Origin: JABDQW01 sp942492025
GTDB lineage: Bacteria; Pseudomonadota; Gammaproteobacteria; SZUA-229
DNA length: 64,000 bases
Assembly: GCA_942492025.1 (NCBI GenBank)
Contig: CALODJ010000009.1
Location: 186,001 to 250,000 of the forward strand
Direction: 5' to 3'
Below, in pieces: positions 1 to 9,113 of the stretch (its first letter is position 1; each line of letters begins with the position of its first letter). Made by a program: the position numbers and the translations under genes. A model generated the notes under the pieces. That model worked only from the letters and a program-made list of their open reading frames with translations, was not told where the DNA came from and ran no database searches.

Positions 1-874
1 TCTCGGTGTGGAATGGTTTCAGCAGCCTTACCAAAGACATCTGGACGCTTATATAGCGGGTGAAATTAGTGAAGAGGAAATGCTTCACCTGACCGATTAC
101 TTCGAACGTTGGCGCTATGATTACCGTCTCTACAGACCGATCATGCAATACGCACGCGAACATCAGATTCCGATTATTGCACTGAATGCCTCACGGGAAC
201 TGACCTCTGCTCTGAGCAAATCCGGCTTCGATGATTTATCCGATGAACTCAAGAGACAACTACCTGACAGTTATGACTGGTCGGACAAGGCTTATGAAGA
301 TCGCTTGCGCCGGTCCTACGATGCGCATCCGGACTATGCCGGTAAGTTTGAGGATTTTCTTCGTGGTCAACTCACCTGGGATGAGAGTATGGCTGAACGT
401 GCTGCACAATACCTTCAGCAAAACCCGGAGACACGCATGCTAATCCTGGCTGGCAGCGGGCATATTGCATACGGTTCAGGTATTCCTAATCGAATCAAGC
501 GACGCATCGATGTGAAACAGTTTTCAATTCTGGTCTCGGAAGACCACCTGCCGATATCGAATAATATTGCGGATTTCCTCGTGCTATCAACAGAACAGTC
601 ACTGCAGCCTGTCGGCCTGATCGGAGCACTTCTGGAAACCGAAAATAAACGGGTCGTGATCAAGGGCTTTGCGCATGATAGCGCTGTCAGAGATGCCGGC
701 GTGGAAAAAGGTGCTGTGATAGTGGGTGTTGGTGATGAAGACGTCGAAAGTTTTGCTGACTTCAAACTGGCCATAATCAACAAGAAACCGGGAGATAGCA
801 TCGAGCTTCACTATCTGGAAAGTGCGGATGAGGGAAGTCAAGACAGAAAGTCGGTTAAGCTTGAGTTGAGATAA
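1..874 (+). CDS. ChaN-type iron-regulated lipoprotein with C-terminal PDZ domain, 5' partial
   Basis: The reading frame is open to the left edge (frame begins at base 2), so the N-terminus, including any lipoprotein signal, lies outside the window. The first visible residues, LGVEWF, match the early GVEMF-like segment of ChaN/DUF399 proteins, which bind haem and are linked to iron uptake. The central motif LILAGSGHIAYGSGIP is also typical of this family. The last 85 or so residues (from about GLIGALLE) form a PDZ-like module ending in KPGDSIELHYL. Such ChaN-PDZ fusions are probably periplasmic or membrane-anchored. The stop codon overlaps the ATG of a 50-codon frame in a TAATG arrangement. 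Family assignment is by motif recognition; the iron role is inferred. Confidence 0.75.
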   Translation, partial: LGVEWFQQPYQRHLDAYIAGEISEEEMLHLTDYFERWRYDYRLYRPIMQYAREHQIPIIALNASRELTSALSKSGFDDLSDELKRQLPDSYDWSDKAYEDRLRRSYDAHPDYAGKFEDFLRGQLTWDESMAERAAQYLQQNPETRMLILAGSGHIAYGSGIPNRIKRRIDVKQFSILVSEDHLPISNNIADFLVLSTEQSLQPVGLIGALLETENKRVVIKGFAHDSAVRDAGVEKGAVIVGVGDEDVESFADFKLAIINKKPGDSIELHYLESADEGSQDRKSVKLELR

Positions 875-1026
875 TGCAGACAGACTCCAGGGTAGGGCGA
901 TACGATCAGTTAAGTAATGCAATCCATCGCCTGACGATAGCTGATCAGGAAGGAGTTGAAATATACGATACCCGGCACTTGCCTGGCATCATACTGTATC
1001 GATTGTATAGCGCTGCAGCTATTTAG
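874..1026 (+). CDS. Small hypothetical protein (50 aa), possibly coupled to the ChaN gene
   Basis: An ATG overlaps the stop codon of the ChaN gene (TAATG) and opens a 50-codon frame ending at TAG 1024-1026. The product begins MQTDSRVGRYDQLSNAIHRL and has no obvious signal or membrane segment. The overlap suggests translational coupling, but the frame is short, has no recognised homologue, and its last bases overlap the convergent gene on the minus strand. It could be chance. Confidence 0.3.
   Translation: MQTDSRVGRYDQLSNAIHRLTIADQEGVEIYDTRHLPGIILYRLYSAAAI
890..897 (+). promoter_or_regulatory. KOPS-like octamer GGGTAGGG
   Basis: Matches the FtsK-orienting consensus GGGNAGGG on the plus strand. 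It lies left of the dif-like site at 47221 and points towards it. A single octamer is weak evidence; it is listed because all four matches found by eye share the expected polarity. Confidence 0.3.
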
Positions 1027-1253
1027 GTTTTTTGGCGCTCAACCTTCAACTTTGACAGGCTGGTGCTGCTGATTACCTGCAACACGATACCCGTACCTGC
1101 AAAAAAAACCACACTTGCCATCATGCTGGCGACAACTGTATTGGCTGTGCCATCACTTAGATAGCCAGCAGCAACACCACATGCGATTGCAGCGATGTAA
1201 CTGACGACGGCGATCCCCATTATTACCTTCTGAACCTTACTCCGCTTATTCAT
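1023..1253 (-). CDS. Small hypothetical membrane protein (76 aa)
   Basis: The product has a basic N-terminus (MNKRSKVQK) followed by two hydrophobic segments, roughly residues 11-32 and 40-62, and a basic tail. This is the look of a small inner-membrane protein with two spanning helices. No family was recognised. It is convergent with the ChaN gene, and the next gene on the right is divergent to it, so it is probably expressed alone. Confidence 0.55.
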   Translation of the reverse strand: MNKRSKVQKVIMGIAVVSYIAAIACGVAAGYLSDGTANTVVASMMASVVFFAGTGIVLQVISSTSLSKLKVERQKT

Positions 1254-1496
1254 AGCAGGTTACCCCAGAATTGTGGTTATCAAGAAGGGAGTATATATAA
1301 AAACTGTAAATATTGAAGTGAAAATGCGTGGTCGATATATTATTATTTCATCGTTAACTAATGAATAAATCATGAACCAGGCTGGCTATACAGACTGACA
1401 GAACAGGCCAATACGCTATCAAAATTGATCACCATACGGTTTACGCTCACCAAGGCAGTTTGTCGGCTGTCATATTTCTTACCGCCAGGCCCGTCA

Positions 1497-2426
1497 ATGA
1501 CCTTGTATAAACACACCTGTTACTGCTTTACAGCCCTGCTATTATCTGCGTGTGTAAGTCAGGGCGGAAATTATCATCGGATTGCAGATGGCGAGAGTTT
1601 CCCTGCAGACAAGACCATGGTATCTGACGACCAGCCAGCCAATGAAGGCACGTTAAAGATACTTTCACTTAATATCGCACATGGCCGTAATCAGAGTATC
1701 AATCAGCTACTGCTGACTGAAGAGGCGATTAAACGCAACATCATCAACATCGCACGTGTGCTCAGAACAGTCGATGCAGACGTCGTTGCCCTGCAGGAAG
1801 CTGATGGGCCATCGAGCTGGAGTGGGAACTTTGATCACATAGAACGCCTTGCCCGGGAGGCCGGTTATCCCTGGTATTACCGCGCAAATCATGCAGAAAG
1901 CTGGCTGTTCAGTTATGGCACGGCAATCTTATCCCGCATGCCGGTAAACGAGATCATGCAATATACTTTTGAACCATCCCCGCCAACGTTCAACAAGGGT
2001 TTTCTACTCGGTACAGTCAAGTGGACTACCGACAATGAGTATGGCGCAAAAGTGGCCATTGATATTGCTTCAGTGCACCTTGATTTTTCCAGACACAGTG
2101 TCAGAGAAAAACAGATTGCCGAGCTTTCAGCAGTGCTTTCCAGCCGCGAGAATCCACTGATAATAGCGGGTGACTTCAATAGTAACTGGTTTGCACAAGA
2201 ATCAACTGTCAGACGATTAGCGGAAAATGCAGGTATGTCTGCTTATAAACCATTGGTTCCTGGTTTACAAACCTATCAATCGAGACACCGCTATGACTGG
2301 ATTTTGATTTCCAGCGAACTGGCTTTTGTCAGTTATCGGGTCTTACCTGATCTGATATCAGACCATCAGGCTGTCGTGGCTGAAATCAGTTTGAAAACGC
2401 CAGCCAATGCAAAAACAGAAGACTAG
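1497..2426 (+). CDS. Endonuclease/exonuclease/phosphatase-fold lipoprotein
   Basis: The start at 1497 is preferred over the upstream in-frame start at 1425 because it places a lipoprotein signal at the N-terminus: MTLYKHTCYCFTALLLSAC, with lipobox LLSAC. The rest carries the successive motifs of the DNase I-like endonuclease/exonuclease/phosphatase superfamily: ILSLNIAHGR, DVVALQEADG, ASVHLDF, IIAGDFNSNW, YDWILIS and a final SDHQAVVAEI. The catalytic Asp, Asn and His residues therefore look intact. Cell-envelope location follows from the lipobox. The substrate could be nucleic acid, a phospholipid or an inositol phosphate and cannot be told from sequence alone. The gene ends in a 4-nt convergent overlap with the minus-strand lipoprotein. 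Confidence 0.8.
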   Translation: MTLYKHTCYCFTALLLSACVSQGGNYHRIADGESFPADKTMVSDDQPANEGTLKILSLNIAHGRNQSINQLLLTEEAIKRNIINIARVLRTVDADVVALQEADGPSSWSGNFDHIERLAREAGYPWYYRANHAESWLFSYGTAILSRMPVNEIMQYTFEPSPPTFNKGFLLGTVKWTTDNEYGAKVAIDIASVHLDFSRHSVREKQIAELSAVLSSRENPLIIAGDFNSNWFAQESTVRRLAENAGMSAYKPLVPGLQTYQSRHRYDWILISSELAFVSYRVLPDLISDHQAVVAEISLKTPANAKTED

Positions 2427-3124
2427 AAGGGAAGATATAATTTAATGAATGGCCCATTCAACTCTATAATGATTCCAGAATCATAGTCCTCGGTAAAATA
2501 ATCATATTTAAACCAGCGGTAACCGCCGATGATATGTATGTGTTTATACGGTATGAAACCTAGAAAGGCTTCCCATTCTGTGACACCACTCAGTGTCAGA
2601 TTACGGCTGAATGCTGCAGCCAGACCCGCGGTCAGGTACGGCAGAACTTCACGGTAGATACTCACATCAACATAAACTTCAAATGACCGGTTCCTGACAC
2701 CGGTAGTTAGTCCACTGGCCGACTCCATGTCAATTTCGAAGTTTGTACGGGAAATGCCCGCAAATGCTGACAGGAAAAACTTTTCTCTGAGTGCCTGGTC
2801 GATACGGCCATAACTGATCGAAGCCATGGTCAAATCGGCTTTTGACTCGACCTGATCGGGTCCAACCAGATTGAAATCCTCAAATTCGACGATCTTTCCG
2901 TCGGCAATGTCCTGGCTAAACTCGCCTTTTGTTTCGGAAAGTCGCAGTTTTACGCGTTGGGTCTCATCCTCGCTAGAAACATGAAATGATGTCTGAAAGT
3001 CCCTGAATTCAGTCGAATCTGAGCCTTCCAGATTGATGACATTGCTCGAGGAGCAAGCCGCCAATGTAATCAGGGGCGTTACCAGCATGATGATGCGGTG
3101 AAAATGCGAGCAGAATAGTTTCAT
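2423..3124 (-). CDS. Hypothetical lipoprotein, possible outer-membrane beta protein (233 aa)
   Basis: The N-terminus carries a signal with lipobox LAAC followed by SSS, so the protein is probably lipidated. The mature part has alternating hydrophobic/polar strands with aromatic residues, for example FLSAFAGISRTNFEID, LPYLTAGLAAAFSRNL and a C-terminal FIKLYLPF. This resembles outer-membrane beta-barrel or beta-sheet proteins of the porin-like hypothetical class. No named family was recognised. A second ATG 12 codons in would shorten the signal and remove its positive charges, so the first ATG is kept. Confidence 0.6.
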   Translation of the reverse strand: MKLFCSHFHRIIMLVTPLITLAACSSSNVINLEGSDSTEFRDFQTSFHVSSEDETQRVKLRLSETKGEFSQDIADGKIVEFEDFNLVGPDQVESKADLTMASISYGRIDQALREKFFLSAFAGISRTNFEIDMESASGLTTGVRNRSFEVYVDVSIYREVLPYLTAGLAAAFSRNLTLSGVTEWEAFLGFIPYKHIHIIGGYRWFKYDYFTEDYDSGIIIELNGPFIKLYLPF

Positions 3125-3225
3125 GATGATAGCTTAGGGCAAAAAACTGACAATAACATAATCAACCCAGGCAGATTTTCAGCCTCCTGCCGTGCTTTTG
3201 ACAGGTACAGAACACTATTCAATTC

Positions 3226-3597
3226 TCAACTCAAATCGCGTGCAAATTTTTTCAGTAACTTTAAATCAATGACCTGCAAGGCACGCTCATGCGTTGCTCG
3301 CATGTAGACTGATGGAGCACATCCGGCTTGATAGGCCTGCAACCAACGAGAAGCGCACAGGCACCACTTATCACCTGGTTTGAGTCCTGGAAAGCCATAG
3401 TCCGGCATGGGCGTACTCAAATCATTGCCGGCAGAACGGCTGTATTCGAGAAAAGCCTCAGTAACCTGGGCGCATACGGTGTGCGAGCCAACATCCCTGG
3501 ATCCGGTTGAGCAGAAACCATCGCGATTAAAACCGGTCATAGGATCAAGACAGCATAGTTCCAGCTCGGTGCCCAGTACATTCAATTCTATCGTCAT
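3226..3597 (-). CDS. DUF2237 family protein
   Basis: The 123-residue product matches the conserved DUF2237 layout: NVLGTELELCCLDPMTGF near the start, DVGSHTVCAQVTEAFLEYS in the middle, then PDYGFPGLKPGDKWCLCASRW and a late PSVYMRATHERAL. Length and the conserved cysteines and tryptophan fit the family, whose function is unknown. A good ribosome site (GAGGTGA) precedes the ATG. It stands alone between unrelated genes. Confidence 0.85.
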   Translation of the reverse strand: MTIELNVLGTELELCCLDPMTGFNRDGFCSTGSRDVGSHTVCAQVTEAFLEYSRSAGNDLSTPMPDYGFPGLKPGDKWCLCASRWLQAYQAGCAPSVYMRATHERALQVIDLKLLKKFARDLS

Positions 3598-3657
3598 TTA
3601 GTCACCTCATACCTCAACAATCACCAAATTTCAGTTATACATCCGATCTGTTGACAC

Positions 3658-4020
3658 TCATTTGCGCAGGAGTGGGTTGCAGTTTTTTATCGTCACCTGT
3701 CCCTGCAGCAGGTTACCCCGTGAGTACTCGCGAAAATGGCAGGTGTTTGTCTGCGGATCGTAGTTTTCTATCCATAGATTGTCATCTTTCCAGGTCGCTG
3801 CCAGGTGAAGTTGACCATCTGGGACCGCTACCGTCATAACACCACCATAGCGTTTGACGAAAATTTGCTGAAAATGGAAGTAATAGGCCCCTGTTCCTAT
3901 AGCCAGGATCAGCACGGCGCCGATCGCTGCGACCTTCCATTGGTTCAATTTTCCCCCGATCAGCGCCATTACAGCAATAATCAGCCCCCCGATAAATGCC
4001 CAGTAGATGTATGTAACCAT
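3658..4020 (-). CDS. Hypothetical membrane protein (120 aa)
   Basis: Two N-terminal hydrophobic segments (about residues 5-22 and 29-46) are followed by a soluble, probably periplasmic domain of about 70 residues with two cysteines (in NTCHF and IKNCN) that could pair. The ATG is preceded by a GAGG ribosome site 7 nt upstream. No family was recognised. It is divergent from the aldo/keto reductase gene. Confidence 0.55.
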   Translation of the reverse strand: MVTYIYWAFIGGLIIAVMALIGGKLNQWKVAAIGAVLILAIGTGAYYFHFQQIFVKRYGGVMTVAVPDGQLHLAATWKDDNLWIENYDPQTNTCHFREYSRGNLLQGQVTIKNCNPLLRK

Positions 4021-4146
4021 GTATTTACCTCATAATACGTCAGTGTGCTGCACCTAGATAAACAGTCAGCGACCTCACACAGCATCCTTCGACAAGCCCT
4101 ATCCGAACAGATTATACTTTTCATACTGATTCGAGGAGAATCCTTC

Positions 4147-5067
4147 ATGAAATGCAGTCGCCGCCGCTTCTTCCAGTACCTGTCAGCTGCATGTGCAAGC
4201 CTGGTCATCGCCAATCTTAATGCCATTCCGTCATCAACGCGACACAGCCGAATCATTCCGTCCAGCGCAGAGTCTATACCCGCGATTGGCATGGGTTCCT
4301 GGCTTGTTTTTGCGATAGATCCGGAGAATGATGAGCAGCTAAGCTCGCGAGAGGCCGTGATCCGGGCGTTCCTGGAGCGTGGAGGTGGCATTATCGACTC
4401 TTCACCGATGTACGGCGTCGCGCAGGATGTTATTGGCCGGAGTCTCAAACGCATCAACGATCACACCGGTCTTTTCGCCGCAACCAAGGTGTGGACACGC
4501 GGTAACCGTCAGGGTTTGCTGCAAATGGAGGATTCTCGCCTTCTCTGGGGTCTGCCACGTTTCGATCTGATGCAGGTGCACAATCTGATGGACTGGCAAA
4601 GCCATTTGCCCAACTTGTACGACATGAGGGATGAAGGCCAGATACGCTATGTCGGCGTAACCACCTCGCACGGTCGGCGGCATGGCGATTTGATTGATAT
4701 CATGCGCTCACAGCCAGTGGATTTCGTGCAATTCACCTATAACCTGCTCGATCGTGAGGCGGAGCAGTTTTTGTTGCCGCTGGCGGCTGACAAGGGTATT
4801 GCGGTCATCATCAACCGACCATTTCAGCGTGGCGGACTGTTTAACAAGTTTTCCCGCTATCCACTACCAACCTGGGCCGCCGATATTGACTGTAATAACT
4901 GGGCTCAGTTTTTCCTCAAATTCATCATCTCACACCCAGCAGTGACCTGCGCAATTCCCGCAACCTCCCGTGTCGACCATATGCAGCAAAACATGGCTGC
5001 GGCAGAAGGTCGTTTACCGGATATGGCCATGCGCAAGGAGATGGTGAATTATGTTCAAAGCCTTTAG
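4147..5067 (+). CDS. Aldo/keto reductase family protein with Tat-like signal
   Basis: The ATG at 4147 follows GAGGAGAA, a clear ribosome site, and gives an N-terminus of type SRRRFFQYLSAACAS, a twin-arginine-like signal for export of a folded, cofactor-bearing protein. An in-frame start at 4045 lacks both. The remainder is an aldo/keto reductase barrel: IPAIGMGSWLVF, GGGIIDSSPMYG (containing the catalytic Asp and Tyr), LDLMQVHN-like segment FDLMQVHNLMDW and CAIPATSR near the end, a typical NADP-binding strand. The substrate is unknown. A second gene, an aminotransferase, starts 33 bp downstream and is probably cotranscribed. Confidence 0.8.
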   Translation: MKCSRRRFFQYLSAACASLVIANLNAIPSSTRHSRIIPSSAESIPAIGMGSWLVFAIDPENDEQLSSREAVIRAFLERGGGIIDSSPMYGVAQDVIGRSLKRINDHTGLFAATKVWTRGNRQGLLQMEDSRLLWGLPRFDLMQVHNLMDWQSHLPNLYDMRDEGQIRYVGVTTSHGRRHGDLIDIMRSQPVDFVQFTYNLLDREAEQFLLPLAADKGIAVIINRPFQRGGLFNKFSRYPLPTWAADIDCNNWAQFFLKFIISHPAVTCAIPATSRVDHMQQNMAAAEGRLPDMAMRKEMVNYVQSL

Positions 5068-5100
5068 GGCTGCTATGTTCAGCAATCCCGGTTCCTGACA

Positions 5101-6306
5101 ATGACGGCAATATTACCCGATTCAGCCATCACCAAACGCTTTGTTTCGGATAAATCCGCCAGCCTGTGGCTATCCGGTATCAAGGAAATGGCAATGCTGA
5201 GCTCCCGGATTGAGGGTGCCGTATCACTCGCATGGGGCATACCGTCATTTCCAACACCACCTTACATAACCCACGCTGTGATTGAACAGCTGAATACGGA
5301 TGAAGAAATTGGTAAATATGCACTACCTGATGGTCTGCATGAACTCAGGAGGCTGGTCGCCAACAAACATCATGCCGATACCGCCATAGCGGTTGATGCT
5401 GATGACCATGTAATGATAACTGCCGGCAACATGCAGGGCATGTACACTCTGTTGCAGGTAATAACCAATCCGGGTGATGAAATCATCCTTACCGACCCTT
5501 GTTTTGCTTCACATATTCAGCAGGTAATCATGTGTGGCGGTAAGCCTGTTTACTGGTCTCTGAATGAAGACAGCAACTGGAGCCTGGATATTGATGCTTT
5601 GCCGGGTTTGATCAACGCGAAAACGAAAGCCATTGTTATCAATTCACCGTCCAATCCGACCGGTAAAATCTTCAGCAGGAAGAATTTATTACGTATCGGT
5701 AATATAGCCAGGTCACATGGCTTTATGATCATCATCGACGATCCATACAGTAATTTTACCTATGAAAACAGTGCAAAGTATTTTAATCTGGCTTCACAAA
5801 TCGAGCTGTTCGAGAGTATTGCCTATATGTTCAGCTTCTCGAAAGCTTTTGCGATGAGCGGCTGGCGCCTGGGTTATATGATTCTGCCTGCGCACCTGAA
5901 GAGGCAAGTCATCAAGGTACATGATCTGAACATGATCTGCACAACGCGGATCTCCCAGGTAGCGGGCATGGCCGCCTTAACGGGCGATTCACACCATCTG
6001 GCAGAATTCGAAGTGACTTTTGCGAAAAGGCGAGGCCTGATCTGCCAAAGGCTGGACGCGCTACCGCATGTGTTTGACTATGTCAAGCCCGAAGGCGCGT
6101 ATTATGTCTTCCCCAGAATTCTGGCGGAACATAGCAATGCGCATGACTTTTGCATGGAGCTGTTACATAACAGCAGAGTTGCATTGGTGCCTGGCAGTGC
6201 TTTCGGCCCCTCAGGCGAGCATCACGTAAGAATGACCTATTGTGTCAGCGAAGACACGATCAACCGGGCATTTGACAGGCTGGAAGCTCTGTTCGGCAGA
6301 GCTTGA
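5101..6306 (+). CDS. Pyridoxal-phosphate aminotransferase, class I/II
   Basis: The 401-residue product has the fold-type I aminotransferase motifs in order: VMITAGNMQGMYTLLQ, a DEIILTDPCF segment, NSPSNPTGKIFSR, the DDPYSNF strand and SFSKAFAMSGWRLGYM with the PLP-binding lysine at about residue 248. A late arginine lies in HHVRMTYCVSED and would bind the substrate carboxylate. The enzyme should be cytosolic and transaminate an amino acid, but sequence alone does not tell which. It follows the aldo/keto reductase gene by 33 bp. Confidence 0.85.
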   Translation: MTAILPDSAITKRFVSDKSASLWLSGIKEMAMLSSRIEGAVSLAWGIPSFPTPPYITHAVIEQLNTDEEIGKYALPDGLHELRRLVANKHHADTAIAVDADDHVMITAGNMQGMYTLLQVITNPGDEIILTDPCFASHIQQVIMCGGKPVYWSLNEDSNWSLDIDALPGLINAKTKAIVINSPSNPTGKIFSRKNLLRIGNIARSHGFMIIIDDPYSNFTYENSAKYFNLASQIELFESIAYMFSFSKAFAMSGWRLGYMILPAHLKRQVIKVHDLNMICTTRISQVAGMAALTGDSHHLAEFEVTFAKRRGLICQRLDALPHVFDYVKPEGAYYVFPRILAEHSNAHDFCMELLHNSRVALVPGSAFGPSGEHHVRMTYCVSEDTINRAFDRLEALFGRA

Positions 6307-6564
6307 CTCGGATGAAGCGTAAAGCAAACGCTTTGAAGAGTGACCTCGGCAGTGCAGTCACAGGACATCAGGTGCATATTGTTGTCGAATAATCTATGCC
6401 ACAGTTATTTGTTGCCATACCATCAGAATTAGCGTCTGTTGAAGTGGGAAAACATCGAAGCCTGCCTGCAGAAGCTGATTGTTATTCGTTTTGCTGGCAT
6501 CATCAACAGGATGCACGGATTATGTATCACAGTCATTGTTAGTAGCGGCTCGTGTTTGCTGTAA

Positions 6565-6729
6565 TTATTTTCTGCTCTGAAGTTGCAATATACGTCCTAG
6601 CAAGGCAAAACCGAGAATGAATAAACCAAACGGGTAGGGGAACACACCAGCAAGAAAAGCAGTCAACGTTGCTGTCAACAACAGGCCTATAATCAACAGG
6701 GGTATATCAAATTGAGTTCGTCCAGACAT
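6565..6729 (-). CDS. Small membrane protein (54 aa)
   Basis: The frame is open upstream to 6831, but the ATG at 6729, with GGGAG about 10 nt before it, gives the more sensible product (MSGRTQFDIP start). It is almost entirely hydrophobic, with two predicted spanning segments separated by a short polar turn around PYPFG. It is divergent from the BrkB-family gene, leaving about 76 bp for both promoters. No family was recognised. Confidence 0.5.
   Translation of the reverse strand: MSGRTQFDIPLLIIGLLLTATLTAFLAGVFPYPFGLFILGFALLGRILQLQSRK
6632..6639 (+). promoter_or_regulatory. KOPS-like octamer GGGTAGGG
   Basis: Second plus-strand match to GGGNAGGG, inside the small membrane protein gene. It points towards the dif-like site at 47221. 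Weak taken alone. Confidence 0.3.
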
Positions 6730-6805
6730 GCGTGTTTGTTCTCCCAGCAGCACTATATGCCATTTGAATGCTACGCAAGGAAACAGTTCGATTGTTGTTA
6801 ATATA

Positions 6806-7693
6806 ATGAATAAGGCACCATCACCGCTCAACTATGTCATCAGCCACCCGGGACAATTCGCGCTCGATGTCCTCAGAGGCTTTCGCGAAAACCAGGGATT
6901 GCTACTTGCCGGTGCCGTTGCCTATTACACCTTGCTGTCAATCATCCCGGTATCTGCCCTGGTACTGATTGCACTTTCGTACTTCATCGAGACAGAGATC
7001 CTGCTTGAAACCCTGTCGACCTTCCTCGTGATGGCAACACCGACGCGTACCGATACGCTAATTACGCATCTTGAAACATTCCTCGCCAACTGGAAGGTCA
7101 TTGGTACGGTTGGGATTCTCTTACTCATATTTTTCAGTTCTTTGGCTTTTACCGTTGTGGAAAATGCCATGTCAACCATTTTTTTCCACCGCCAACTGAA
7201 GCATCGGCGACATTTCATGGTGTCAGCACTGATGCCGTATCTATACATATTGCTTCTCGCGGCAGGTTTTTTCGTGGTCAGTTTGATGTCTGGCTGGTTG
7301 CATCAACACAGTGCCGATACCCCTTCTTTTTTCGGCATTGAGATAAACATGACCCAGACCACGGCAACTATTCTGTACGCTGTGGGTGTATTTGGTGAGA
7401 TCTTACTGTTGACCTCTGTGTACCTGGTCATGCCCGTGGGCCGACTGGCCTGGTCACATGCACTGGTCGGTGGTGTAGCTGCAACTGCCTTATGGGAAAT
7501 CACCCGACACATACTGATATGGTACTTTTCGACCCTGTCGTTCGTCAGTGTCATATACGGTTCGCTTGCGACAACGATCGTGATATTGCTTAGTTTTGAG
7601 TTCGCCGCGATCATTCTGCTGCTGGGAGCGCAGGTCATCGCTGAATATGAGCGGATCGACCATGGTGGTGTAACACCTCTGGAAGCAGCGTGA
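6806..7693 (+). CDS. YihY/BrkB family inner-membrane protein
   Basis: The start at 6806 (MNKAPSPLNYV) is preferred; the longer frame from 6728 adds a polar stretch unlike the family. The product has the conserved N-terminal segment LLAGAVAYYTLLSIIPV, the internal FSSLAFTVVENAMSTIF and about six membrane segments, matching the YihY/UPF0761 (BrkB) family. The family was once labelled ribonuclease BN, but it consists of polytopic membrane proteins of uncertain function. The stop codon overlaps the GTG of the next gene, implying coupling. Confidence 0.85.
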   Translation: MNKAPSPLNYVISHPGQFALDVLRGFRENQGLLLAGAVAYYTLLSIIPVSALVLIALSYFIETEILLETLSTFLVMATPTRTDTLITHLETFLANWKVIGTVGILLLIFFSSLAFTVVENAMSTIFFHRQLKHRRHFMVSALMPYLYILLLAAGFFVVSLMSGWLHQHSADTPSFFGIEINMTQTTATILYAVGVFGEILLLTSVYLVMPVGRLAWSHALVGGVAATALWEITRHILIWYFSTLSFVSVIYGSLATTIVILLSFEFAAIILLLGAQVIAEYERIDHGGVTPLEAA

Positions 7694-7896
7694 CAACCAA
7701 AAAGCCCGGGCCCGGCGTTTCCAGGACAGAGCGGATATCAGCCGAGGGTCTGGAAAGGCTGGAAAAGCAACTTGAATCAGGTGTTAATATCAGCAGTGTT
7801 GTGCTCGGCCAATGGATCAGGCGCTACGGTGATCCCGCCAGGCGGCTTATCAGGAAATATAACCGCTATCAAAAAGCGTTTGATCACATCGAGTGA
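7690..7896 (+). CDS. Small basic hypothetical protein (68 aa), coupled to the BrkB gene
   Basis: The GTG start overlaps the preceding stop codon in a GTGA arrangement, which is good support for a real, translationally coupled gene. The product is soluble and rich in Arg and Lys (SRTERISAEGLERLEKQL, then QWIRRYGDPARRLIRKYNRY). No domain was recognised. Confidence 0.6.
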   Translation: MTTKKPGPGVSRTERISAEGLERLEKQLESGVNISSVVLGQWIRRYGDPARRLIRKYNRYQKAFDHIE

Positions 7897-7907
7897 TGTC
7901 CGCGCCT

Positions 7908-8306
7908 CTACTTAATAGGGTAGGTCTGTATCAACGCATTGATGACACTCAAAACCGCTGGCTTGCTCTGCATTTCGGTGTTTATTTTCAGATACTTGAC
8001 GACGATTCGGACAATATTTTCTGCTTCCACTCCCGCAGGGACCTCCCAATATTTTCCGGTCACCGGTTTCATGCCTTTTTCTTCGCTGGCTATGAATGCC
8101 AGCTCAGATGACGCGATAAATCCTTCCTGTACACCCAGCACATACCCCCCGCATAATCCGGCTTCAAGGGTATGCTGCAAATCCGTCTTTTTGCCCTCAA
8201 TTATATCGATGAAGTTCGTACACTGTCCTAACAGATCAGCACCAGAGAAAGCATGTAATGGCGCAGAAATGCTTGAAATCAGCATTGCAAAAATGATCTT
8301 TTTCAT
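7908..8306 (-). CDS. Rap1a/Tai-like family protein, secreted
   Basis: The ATG at 8306 with GGGTGA six bases upstream gives a clean signal peptide (MKKIIFAMLISSISAPLHA). The mature part shows the pattern of the Rap1a/Tai immunity family: a first cysteine in LLGQCTNF, CGGYVLGVQEGF, a PAGVEAENIVRIVVKYL helix and ALIQTYP at the end. In the type VI secretion system of Serratia the named members protect against amidase effectors. Many homologues, including probably this one, occur without a visible effector, so an immunity role is not established. The usual final cysteine of the family is absent here. Confidence 0.65.
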   Translation of the reverse strand: MKKIIFAMLISSISAPLHAFSGADLLGQCTNFIDIIEGKKTDLQHTLEAGLCGGYVLGVQEGFIASSELAFIASEEKGMKPVTGKYWEVPAGVEAENIVRIVVKYLKINTEMQSKPAVLSVINALIQTYPIK

Positions 8307-8522
8307 GGTATTCACCCGTTAACAGGCCTGAATCATATCAAATTCAGACGTGATTTTTCAGTTAACCCGCATATTGCACGAAGACGGACACTAAATCTCG
8401 GGTACTTGCTGATATTTTAACCCGGGTAATGCGTGTTGAATCAGATGTTGCATATCGATATTTTTCTGAGGCGCTAGAATAGGGCTTGTTGCAAAATTGC
8501 ACCAATCATTACTGGAGTGGTT

Positions 8523-9113
8523 ATGTTCAAATCCATAAGTAAAATTCTCATCACCGGCTTTGTTACCCTGTTGCCCATTGTCCTGACAATCTACCTGTTG
8601 TACTGGCTCGCAGTGTCATCAGAGCAAGTGATGGGCAACCTACTGCGTTTTGTATTACCTGATGCCAGTTATTTTCCGGGCCTCGGCATGATTACGGGTT
8701 TGGTCGTCGTTTTCGTCGTCGGTTTGTTGATGAATGCCTACATCGTACGTCAAGTGTTCGCGCTCGGAGAACAGGTCCTCTACCATTTGCCGTTGATCAA
8801 AACAGTTTATCGCGCCTTCCGGGATTTTTTTGATTTTTTCTCACCCAAGAGAGATCAGTTTGGCCAGGTTGTCGCCGTGACGGTCAGTGGCATGGAACTG
8901 GTTGGATTTGTCACTCAGGAAACACCTGAACGCCTGCCCGAGACTTTCAGGGATCGTGACAGTGTGCTGGTATACCTACCCATGAGCTACATGGTTGGGG
9001 GATACACAGTGCTGGTTCCACGCAGTGAGTTGCGCCCACTGAAAATGAGTATGGAAGAAGCCATGCGTTTTGTGCTGACCGCCGGTATTACCGGCAAAAA
9101 TGAAGACAGATGA
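8523..9113 (+). CDS. DUF502 family membrane protein
   Basis: The ATG at 8523 lies six bases after GGAG; the GTG at 8517 overlaps that site and is rejected as the start. The product has two N-terminal membrane segments (ILITGFVTLLPIVLTIYLLYW and the MITGLVVVFVVGLLMN region) followed by LIKTVYRAFRDFFDFF and PMSYMVGGYTVLVPRSEL, all typical of DUF502. Function is unknown; plant members are linked to membrane trafficking. Its stop codon overlaps the next start (ATGA). Confidence 0.85.
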   Translation: MFKSISKILITGFVTLLPIVLTIYLLYWLAVSSEQVMGNLLRFVLPDASYFPGLGMITGLVVVFVVGLLMNAYIVRQVFALGEQVLYHLPLIKTVYRAFRDFFDFFSPKRDQFGQVVAVTVSGMELVGFVTQETPERLPETFRDRDSVLVYLPMSYMVGGYTVLVPRSELRPLKMSMEEAMRFVLTAGITGKNEDR

